From the NCBI RefSeq assembly GCF_027744825.2, contig NC_071340.1, forward strand, positions 13,218,001 through 13,282,000: 64,000 nucleotides of DNA, given 5' to 3'. Source of the stretch: Synchiropus splendidus. Its lineage: Eukaryota > Chordata > Actinopteri > Syngnathiformes > Callionymidae. The position numbers were made by a program, and so were the translations under genes. Below the pieces are notes generated by a model. The model saw nothing but the letters and a program-made list of their open reading frames with translations. It was not told the DNA's origin and searched no databases. Positions 56,201 to 64,000 of this stretch are shown here, in pieces. How positions within the stretch are numbered: position 1 is the first letter of the stretch; the number at the start of each line of letters is the position of its first letter.

Positions 56201-57531
56201 CTTCATGGAGGAAGAAGAAATCAGTGCACTCTGGAAAGAGACATGCAACATGGCTTCGTAAACAAACAAATCTCTGTATATCTGAGATGATAAACAGGTT
56301 GCTGAGTGTAGTATCACCACAATATTTCAGTCTAAACTAACGCACTTTGACAGAGTCTGTCTTGATTGCACTCTTTACAGTGAGGTGGGCAGCGGACACA
56401 CTTCTGCTCTTGGCCAAAGTATCCCTCAGGACAGTGAGCAGTGCAGGAGAACTCCAGCAGGAGCTTGTTCTTGTCGCAGCTCAGACAGCGGGTGGCGCTC
56501 TCTTGGCAGGAGGAGCATCCTGGAGCGCAAGGCTGGCACACACCAGCCTGTGAAAACCCTCTGGAGATCAGAAGCAAAGCTCAGAGCGAGCGGTCATCCC
56601 AAATAGCGGGAGGCAGCACCTCTTGCACTCCGTCACACACTCCCCGTCCTGCAGGGAGAGTCCAGTCCGACAGCGCTGGCACTTGCGGAGGTCTTGACAC
56701 ATGACGCAGCCTTCAGAGCAGTCGCTGCAGTGGCCCCACGCCGCGTCAGCAAAAGTCCCGGAGGGACAGCGAGCAGTGCAGGTCTGTCGAGCCGTCAGGT
56801 AAAGACCTGCCGGGGAGGAAACAAAGGAGTGGCTGGCAGACAGTGTTGAAAGGCAGAACGTCATGTTGGCCACTGTTCCTCTTTTGTCCCCGCGTTCCTA
56901 CCAAACTAGGGAACCGGATCATTACCTCACACCTCATCTCCTGAACTAGGTGGGCAACAGAATCACCAGCAGTGGTGCTGGAGAGAATGGAACCCAGAAC
57001 ATGAACATGAGGCAGTGAGAAAGAAAATAATGGCGATTAAATACAGTGCCTTAATAATGATGCATGACTATTACACGCATACATAAAACTAGGTTATACA
57101 ATAACAGCAACAGTCATAATAATATGAGTGTCATTATGATATATTACAGAGTCATTATTATTACTATATTATAATCTAATAATAATTACTGCTTACTTCT
57201 CCTTGAGTCATTTAGTGTGTGTGACGTGGGCTTGTTTATCCTACTACCTGTTCATGACAAAACACTACCCTTGTGAGGACCGTATGACTTGGAGGGGACA
57301 GTTGGCCGGACCCCACAAGGTTAAGCCTCAATTTGAGGAGGAAGACTTCCAAATAGTTGGGTCATTATGATTGGGTTTCAGTTTGGTTCAGAGTCCTGGT
57401 TGAGGTTAGCCATTTGTTGTTTTGCATGGTTAGGTTTAGGGGGAGAGGCTGGGGAAAGGGTTATGGAAACCTTACAATGACAAGGATAAAAATACAAGTG
57501 TGTGTGTGTACATATGTGAACAAATAATGAC

Positions 57532-57618
<87 letters not shown>

Positions 57619-57807
57619 TTATATATATATATATATATGTGCCTTCAAAGTCATGAGATTTAATTCAAATACCAAATAGAGTGACTAACTAAAAATGATG
57701 AATTGATCCAAATAATGCAGATTAATAGTGTATTTTTCAGCGCTCCACTTGACCACATTATACAATGCGATGTCATAACCAATCAATCTGGTGTCAAATA
57801 TTGAAAC

Positions 57808-57873
<66 letters not shown>

Positions 57874-60800
57874 ATGTATATATAAGATAAATGATGCCAC
57901 GGTTTAATGTGACAGCAGAGTGTCAGAATACAAATCAATAAAATGAAAACTCCCACTGACTTAATGGGCCACAGAAGTCAATGGTTTTCAAAATGTCCTA
58001 CCTTGTGAACAGGTGATGCAGTCGGTCTTCCCAGCTGCTGAGCACATTTGGCATGAAGAGTGACACATCTCACAGTCCCCTTCATCTGGAGACAAAGAAA
58101 AAATATTGGATGTCAGTTTAAAATAAGAAAAGGCTGTGTATTGTAGAAGAAGATACAAAAGAGGAACAGCTCATGTGGAGATGCTGGAGAGGGAGGTATC
58201 TGGGATTCGGAGAGGAGGAAGACAGAGGTGAGATGGGTGGCTCCATCCAGGAGTGATGTTAAGTTGGAGAGTGACTATGCGTACCATTTCTGAAGTGTTT
58301 CTCGGGACAGGAGTCCATCTGAGGGTTGGTCAAACACTCCCCATTCTTGAGTGTGAACGTGTCCTCGCAGGAGTCACAGTCGTCATACCCGGGTCCCCCA
58401 CAGCTCCGACAGTTCCGGTGACACGGCTCACATTCTTGATTCGACTGGTCCACATAGAATCCCTCCTGACAGTGATCCACGCACTCCCCATCTGGACACA
58501 AACACAATTCTTCCTCAGTTTCACCAAATAGCTTTTGGGATTTTAAAATGAAGATTTAAAATCACTTGGTACCGGAGACGTAGAATCCTGATTCACACCA
58601 GTAGCACTGGGACTGGTCACACACTTCACACTTCTTGTCTTCACATGGAGCACAAACCATCTGCCGATTGTCGTCGTAGGTTCGGTCCGGGCAGGAGTGA
58701 TGACAGTCACCTCCCAACCTGCCAGTTGGACGGGACGTTACAACGCCGCAGGGGCTGAGCTCAAACTGGATGAGAAATCTGACTCACTGGTAGAAACCAT
58801 CTTCACATTTCAGGCAGTGAGTGACTTGCTCCTCATCATCTATGAATGAAAAGGAACATTTGTTATTTCATACACTCTGGGTGACCTTTAGTTTAGCACC
58901 ACCATAAAACAAAGAACATTTGCATTGTTTCCCCCCCTTTTTTGCAGCGTTGCACTGCCTCAGTTGACCAGCAGGTGGCACTCTCATCACGCGAAAGATT
59001 TCACACTGTACAGCGCTCTTATAAGGAGACAGTCCTTGGCCTTCAGTCCTTTCTTAGTTCAGTTTAATAACGATTGCCACAGTCAGCAGATCGCAGGCTG
59101 AGTCTCGTAAACAAACATCTGGAAAAGTCACGCCACCTTCCCTGCTAGTCACCGTCAGCCACCATTCCACTCTCAAGTGGACAACTATGAAGCATCCAAG
59201 GAGGGGGAGGCGGGGGTCTTATGAGAAAAGGGAAGTCAGCCGGAAACGAAATAACCAGTTTGGCCAGCAGGACAATAACCTCTGCAGGAACATCGGCCCC
59301 CACACCTCATTCCTCCATCTGTCTCCCTCCAGCTGCAGCACTGGCTCCTGCTCCGGCGGGGGACAAGTCTCTACCTGTGGAAGCGATTGCTCATCGAAGC
59401 AGAGAGACGAAGGCAACAAGAGAGAGGCCGAACTCATGCCTCCAGGCTGCGTCTGTTCAGGAGAGAGAAGCTAGTGCCTGCCTTGGTATTAAGAGTCTGC
59501 ACCAAAGTTGGCACACGCTCATCCTCAGGTACGCACTTGTGGAATGTTTAGACTTTTACTTGACACACGACACACCAGCACTTCACCGCGGGGGACGTTT
59601 TGTGGCCCTTCTAAAATCGACACACTCTCCAAGTACTTCTGTTTACATCTATTACTGCGTCCAGAAAAAGGCCGGGCAGTCAACATCAATAATATCAAGC
59701 AACTAGCCAGCACCGTGAGTAATGTCCGTTGCAGGTGTTCAGGATTGTTGACATCCTTGTCTGGGCCTCACTGTGGGAGGGCAGCTCCAGGGACTCCATC
59801 CGGCAGGTTCTTATGCTACCAGAGAACGTGTGTGTTTAGCAAAACTGGGGGGGCCTCTCTCACAACACTAGAGGGACGTCATCGGTTTGCCAGCTGTTTG
59901 TCCCACCCTCACTTTGATAGGGTGAGGTGACTAAGGTTTAGGACGTAAAGCAGGGGTCACCAAACAGTTGTAGAAAGGGCCGCAGTGGGTGCCAGTTTGG
60001 TGACCCCTGATAAGAGTCTTGTTGCACATGGCAGTGGAACCCAGGACCTCTGCGTCTATCAGACAAACCACGAGGCAGTTCATGGTGGTCCGCAGATACA
60101 CTCCTCCACACTGTTAAGACCAAGAGTTGTACAAGGGATGGTAAAATGATAAACCGTGGTACAGTTGTCTACCCTCAGCCAGGCCACTTATTTTCACCCA
60201 ATCTGTCACTTGATGTTACTGCCCAACATCTCTTTTATCTACATTATTTGGGTGAAATATATTTCGAGTGCAATGTGCACAATCGGACTACAGGTGGCAG
60301 TAGCGTTCAGGAGCTCCATCAGCACGCACCGTCCCAGCAGGACAATGAAGAATGAATCAAACCATCTGTTCATTGGTAAATACACATTATTTAGTCACCA
60401 AGAACACATTTATTATAGTTATTCAATGGTGGTGGTCACGTGACCTGAAAGGACTAGTGAGCTCTATAGAAAGGTTGGAGTCCTACAGAACACGACCAGA
60501 ATCAAATCACTTCGAAGTTACTGTAGCTCCTTTCAAACCAACCCTGGAAGCTTTATTGAAATATCTTCATGTATTATGAAGGTTTCTTTTTTTAATTACA
60601 GGATTAGATGCACAGTTCATATTTAAACTCTAGAATAGTTTCTGTTACAACATTGATATGCAACTGATTTTTAAAGTGTCATAGGGCTGTGCGCAGGATC
60701 AGTCTACCAATAATGTACAATATTTGTTTATCTATTAAGGGTATTTATTTATTTGTTTGTCTTCTGTTGTTTTATAGCTTGAGATTTCACAGTTTTTGTT

Positions 60801-63469
60801 GTTGCATTTTTTGAGTTTTTTGTGTGCTGATGCTTGGTGGACATCTTTGATGTTTTTTTATTTTTTATTTTTTGTGTCTTTCTTATCATTGGCTGCTGTG
60901 ACATTGAAATTCCCCACTGTGGGACAAGTACAGGACATGTAATGTCATGTAATTTAAAGCTCACTGAATTCTGGGGCTCAGTATTGTAGACTTTGGAAAA
61001 AATGTCACCTTTATCAGTGGCAATTTTTTTTAAAGAAATTCAACTGCGGTGATCTTAGATTACACTGGGCTGCCTTTATGAGTTGATGCTTTAAGTTTTT
61101 TTTGTTTTGTTTTTCAATTGATTTACAAATGCTACAAGCACTTAAGAGTGTTGCAGTGCACTCTGGGACTTGTACGAGGAGTGTGGGCCATTGAGAGCGG
61201 ACATTATGGAGGAGGTGGCCAGTGGCGCTTAAGCTTCACACATCCGCTGCAGGATATTTCATGTGTCGAGATGTGTGCTCCGGAGAGGGACATGAAAACA
61301 CACACAAACAAAACAACTTCTGCATACTTCCCCGGATCCACTGGCAGACGTGACGATGAGTGAAAGAGCAGGTGGGCGGCGAGCAGTGGGGCTGAGAGAG
61401 TGTAGACGAGGAATTGCACCCACCCCGAGAGCATAATGACATAATAGGCTTCCGTCTTCACCACAACAGCACTTTGGACAATTTTGAAGAATGTTATGGG
61501 GGGTGTTAAAAGTGTCCCTGCATTCTTGTAGCGACACGATAGCCGCTAATGGTTACTGAAATTCAGGCTTAAAAATCAGCATCTGACTACATCTCACACT
61601 TCATCTGACACATCCTGCTCTGAATTAAAAAAAAAACTAAAGTTGATGTAAAAGTAGTAAAACCACGTGGCAGCTAGGACGATAACAACAACAACAAACA
61701 TGGAGGAATCCCTGAACAAAAGCAAACAAAAGCATCTGTTTGCTTTAGTTCAGGGATGTTTATTGCTACACAATGACCAGGTTTGAAATTCTTATAAAAG
61801 TGAAATTCTTATACAGATATTTTCAAGAGATTAAAAGAGCTTTAGTTTAAATACGGCGATAGAAAAACTTGAATATAGCCACCATCGTGATTTATGGTGC
61901 TATTGTCAAACTGATGCAAAATAAACAATATTTTGTTGTTGAAATGTATGACTCTTGAATGTCTCTGAGATTGGAGACAAACCTGAAACTGCCCCGGGGC
62001 AAAGCTTTAACCGACTCAAATATTTGTTGGTTTAATTCAAGTGGGAAAGGAGAGGTGGGCGGCGGTGAGCACTCACTGCGCTGGCACTGCTGGCAGCCTT
62101 CCTCACAGGGGACGCAGTCCTCATGCTCCACATTGGCAACCTCCCCTGGTGAGAGCAGGCCAGACAGGACAGAGGGGATTCAGAGGTTTATGTTATGACG
62201 CTCTCATGCGTTCGAGGATGGTGAACGCTTTCTTTTTTTCTTTTTAAAGTAATGTGAGAGAGAAATGCCAAGTGAATCACTATTATTATGAGATGAGGCG
62301 ATGACTGGAGCCGCACCGTGCAATCAATCAACTGGCAGTCAGAACATTTCGGTGATAGACTGATTGATCAGTCACGCAGACTAGTTATTTTGTGGCCGCC
62401 GTTGTTCTGCAGGAGGTCTGGCAGATACCAGTGAGCCGGAGTGGAAAATATTTGTGGTTTTCGGGTCGAACAAAGTCGTGCTTTAGACATTTGAAAGTAT
62501 GAAATGGTTAGAAACCACACCACCTCTGCAGTTAGACACACAGGGAGTTACATTGATGTTTGTATTTTCTGTCAAGGTACTGAAGCTCAACTTCCAGGTT
62601 GGATAAAGCAAGAGTGGAAGACAAAGAGGGTCCATCACAAGAGGTGAGTTTTGAGAGGAAGCTGTGAGCGAATGAGGAGGAATGAAGAGACACATAGATG
62701 GACCTGAATGTTCAGGAAGGTGAGGGGGTCAGAAAGCAAGTAGGATGTCGAGGAGTCACATTATATACTGTGACTAATGTGATCTTAAACGTCATCTTAA
62801 ACGTAACTTCTTAGATATTATGAAATAGTGTAATAGTGTAATTATGCCATAACATTATATGCATAAAATATGTAGATTTTAATCATACATCATTTTGTTT
62901 CATATACATTTTATTTAATGATTCTTCACATAAATAAACACATGTAATGAGCCATGCCTCCAGTGTTCATTGCAGTTGGGTGGTTCAGTGGTGAGTGGTG
63001 CAGCTTCAATGCAAGAAGAAGGCACCAACAGTAGGGGCCATACTGGGGTTCTTTCTGTGTGAAGTTTGTACACTCTGTTTGTGTTTGGGCTAAATCTTGG
63101 ACTGATCTGTGACTGGTCTCATAGCATTTCACCCAATGCAGTGCCCTTGGAAAACTGAAGACAAGGTCATGGTGTGAAATAAATTCATGTTGTAATGATA
63201 ACAGGAGAAGCACAGAGGCTCTGCCGCTGGCTCACCCTGATCCCGTGTGGAGTCTGAATGAGGCCCACCTGAGCTGCAGACCAGCGGAGAACAGCGACCA
63301 TCTCGGAGTCTGAAGCCCGAGCTGCAGTGCTGGCAGACGGCTGCCGACGAGCAGACCAGGCAGTCGGCTGGGCAGGACTCACAGACGTGCTGCGCAGAGT
63401 GGAAGTGCCCATCGGGACACACCTCCAGGCACTGACTCTGGAACAGATACCTGGACGCTCCAAACTTGT
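52853..63469 (-). CDS. pcsk5: Proprotein convertase PCSK5, long membrane-bound isoform (3' part)
   Basis: Fifteen exons are visible: 63469-63269, 62145-62077, 58839-58788, 58718-58573, 58491-58285, 58085-58002, 56806-56620, 56560-56346, 56230-55988, 54723-54490, 54225-54045, 53987-53770, 53700-53597, 53525-53321 and 53259-52853. They join in phase to 916 residues and a stop. The product is a subtilisin-like convertase of the secretory pathway. Only the furin-like cysteine-rich repeats (CxxC...CxxC units such as CEPCHRNCRSCGGPGYDDC), the membrane segment and the cytosolic tail are here. Signal peptide, prodomain, catalytic and P domains lie beyond 64000. EHEDCVPCEEGCQQC and CDQSQCYWCESGF match mammalian PC5B directly. 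The cysteine-rich region anchors the enzyme to cell-surface heparan sulphate and TIMPs. It converges on rfk, as in human. Confidence 0.93.
54262..54340. repeat. Fish interspersed repeat fragment in pcsk5 intron
   Basis: CTGGTGTCAAACTCAATGCC with GGGGGCTAGATCCGGTCC and ACGGCCCACATTAGC is a repeat word common in teleosts, probably the end of a hAT-type non-autonomous element. Confidence 0.5.
54724..55987 (-). other. pcsk5: pcsk5 intron between exons 55988-56230 and 54490-54723
   Basis: 1.26 kb: an AT-rich part (54800-55200) and a complete small hAT-like transposon (55468-55927). No exon seen. Confidence 0.75.
55468..55927. mobile_element. hAT-type non-autonomous transposon with 8-bp target duplication
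   Basis: GTCTAGAT occurs at 55468-55475 and again at 55920-55927, directly flanking 444 bp. The ends are imperfect inverted repeats (CAGACCTGGGCAAAG against the inverse of AGTTGCCCACCCCTT), and GGCCATATATGGCCC lies just inside the left end. An 8-bp duplication is the mark of hAT transposition. No transposase frame. It lies in a pcsk5 intron. Confidence 0.75.
57262..57515 (-). repeat. Dispersed fish repeat, inverted copy
   Basis: The reverse complement carries CATAACCCTTTCCCCAGCCT, CTCACCCTAAAC-like sequence, TGGCTAACCTCAACCAGGAC and GTCCTCAC in the same order as 2733-2935. It ends in a short (GT)n run. Confidence 0.7.
57538..57639. repeat. (TA)n microsatellite
   Basis: About 40 TA units, one CATTT interruption, then about 9 more. 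Confidence 0.97.
57811..57886. repeat. (TA)n(TG)n microsatellite
   Basis: About 25 TA units running into about seven TG units and degraded TA. Confidence 0.95.
59951..60009. mobile_element. Tiny element with perfect 15-bp inverted ends
   Basis: CAGGGGTCACCAAAC at 59951-59965 is exactly inverted at 59995-60009. CAGGGGT...ACCCCTG ends with GGGCCGCA-type sequence inside are usual for hAT-derived MITEs in vertebrates. I saw no clear 8-bp duplication. Next to it, 60020-60110 reads on the minus strand as a tRNA-like AGAGGTCCTGGGTTCCAC word, possibly from a SINE. Confidence 0.55.
60780..60960 (+). mobile_element. Possible 3' end of a LINE
   Basis: GTGACATTGAAATTCCCCAC and TGTGGGAC at 60899-60924, followed by a short ATGTAATGTCATGTAAT tail, resemble the frequent teleost LINE terminus (ATTTCCCCATTGTGGGA...). 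No coding part remains. Confidence 0.4.
61708..61757. repeat. 20-bp inverted repeat with 10-base loop
   Basis: ATCCCTGAACAAAAGCAAAC (61708-61727) is inverted at 61738-61757 with one mismatch. The loop is AAAAGCATCT. Confidence 0.9.
61829..61946 (+). repeat. Dispersed repeat, copy 2
   Basis: Second copy of 749-866, same orientation; about 85-90% alike by eye. This copy has no (TA)n next to it. Confidence 0.8.
62146..63268 (-). other. pcsk5: pcsk5 intron
   Basis: 1.1 kb between exons 63269-63469 and 62077-62145. No repeat or exon seen. Confidence 0.7.
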
Positions 63470-64000
63470 CTGCAAGAAAGAAGCAGAATGACCACGTTTG
63501 TCAGGTCTCGATTCCTTTCACTTCTGTCAGCAGCTCTTTCATTGTGGTGTTGAAAGATCACGGAGGTGTGAAGATCAGCTGGACTCCGTGTGTGTGCGAG
63601 TGCTGACGGGCGAAGATAAGAGAGGCGGTCTGGATTGTTATGATAGAGAAAAGGCATGCATGGAGACAGATGGAGGGTCTCATGGTGCTATTATTGTTAT
63701 GTCTCAACGAGTCTCAGACAGACCTGCAATTAAACCCGACCACATTTGCAAACAGTCTGACAAAGTCGCCAGCCACAAGTGAGAGTGGAGCGGCGGTGTT
63801 TGTGAGTGTAAGTGCAGAGGAAATCTGCTGTTAATCTCAGAGCTGACTGCCTGGTGTCTCTGAGCATGTGTGTGTTTAGGCAGGTGTGTATGGACCGTGC
63901 CGAATCTCCCTGGTGTAAATACATTGGCTCTGACAGCCATAATACAGTCTGTGGCGCAGTGATAAACACGGTTATTACAGTCTCCTTCAGGTGGATATTT
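63470..64000 (-). other. pcsk5: pcsk5 intron running off the window
   Basis: Upstream of the first visible pcsk5 exon on the minus strand. I could not support another cysteine-rich exon in these 531 bases. Confidence 0.6.

Larger units (their letters stand above)
56807..58001 (-). other. pcsk5: pcsk5 intron with two TA microsatellites
   Basis: 1.2 kb containing an inverted copy of the 2465-2935 repeat (57262-57515), a TA run at 57538-57639 and a TA/TG run at 57811-57886. No alternative pcsk5 terminal exon was recognised. Confidence 0.75.
58840..62076 (-). other. pcsk5: Large pcsk5 intron
   Basis: 3.2 kb without a supported exon. It holds a good CTCF-like site (58968-58981), a 15-bp inverted-repeat mini-element (59951-60009), a possible LINE 3' end (60780-60960), a 20-bp hairpin (61708-61757) and the second copy of a dispersed repeat (61829-61946). 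Open frames such as 59221-59706 look like chance. Confidence 0.65.

Noticed and set aside
59221..59706. A 161-codon open frame as a gene inside the pcsk5 intron
   Set aside because: No splice or family evidence, several overlapping frames of similar length, and biased composition from CT/AG-rich sequence.
60020..60120. A tRNA gene on the minus strand
   Set aside because: A B-box-like GGTCCTGGGTTCCAC is present, but I could not fold a full cloverleaf or find a proper A box at the right distance. A SINE fragment is more likely.

Overview
The window is vertebrate nuclear DNA, most likely from a teleost fish with a compact genome. The evidence is split GT-AG genes, many introns of only 75-200 bp, long (TA)n and (CA)n microsatellites, and repeat fragments of types common in teleosts. 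Five protein-coding genes can be read, in this order: foxb2 (minus), prune2 (plus), gcnt1 (minus), rfk (plus), pcsk5 (minus, running off the right edge). This is the human 9q21 block PCSK5-RFK-GCNT1-PRUNE2-FOXB2, reversed as a whole and with every relative orientation kept. The human block covers about 1 Mb; here it fits in about 60 kb. The species cannot be named from the sequence alone.

Layout. 1-4428 is non-coding, with microsatellites and old fish repeats. foxb2 is a single-exon forkhead gene at 4429-5382. A 6 kb gap (5383-11429) separates the divergent foxb2 and prune2 starts; it holds an AT-rich stretch dense in TAATTA-type homeodomain sites that looks like a regulatory block. prune2 covers 11430-42026 in 16 coding exons. 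Its parts are a degenerate Prune/DHH N-terminal part, one 3.6 kb exon coding for a disordered acidic region, and a C-terminal BCH (BNIP2/Cdc42GAP homology) domain. It also has candidate alternative exons, including one that would give a short isoform with an N-terminal membrane anchor. prune2 and gcnt1 (43522-45316) meet tail to tail with polyadenylation signals about 30 bp apart. gcnt1 has four coding exons here, whereas mammalian GCNT1 is coded by one. gcnt1 and rfk (47097-49239) start divergently 1.8 kb apart. rfk and pcsk5 are convergent. For pcsk5 the last 15 coding exons are present: the furin-like cysteine-rich repeats, the transmembrane segment and the acidic cytosolic tail of the long (PC5/6B-type) isoform. 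Its protease domain lies beyond 64000.

The genes do not form a pathway. They are a transcription factor (foxb2), a neuronal scaffold protein (prune2), a Golgi O-glycan branching enzyme (gcnt1), the cytosolic FMN-forming kinase (rfk) and a secretory-pathway proprotein convertase (pcsk5). Their shared feature is conserved linkage.

The exon models were read by hand: splice sites were chosen so that reading phases join and the product follows the family. The phases close in every gene, giving about 1926 aa for prune2, 427 for gcnt1, 169 for rfk, 317 for foxb2 and 916 for the visible part of pcsk5. I found no new gene system. The most interesting items are the alternative prune2 exons, the split gcnt1 coding region, a perfect 49-bp palindrome, and several small transposons with readable ends.
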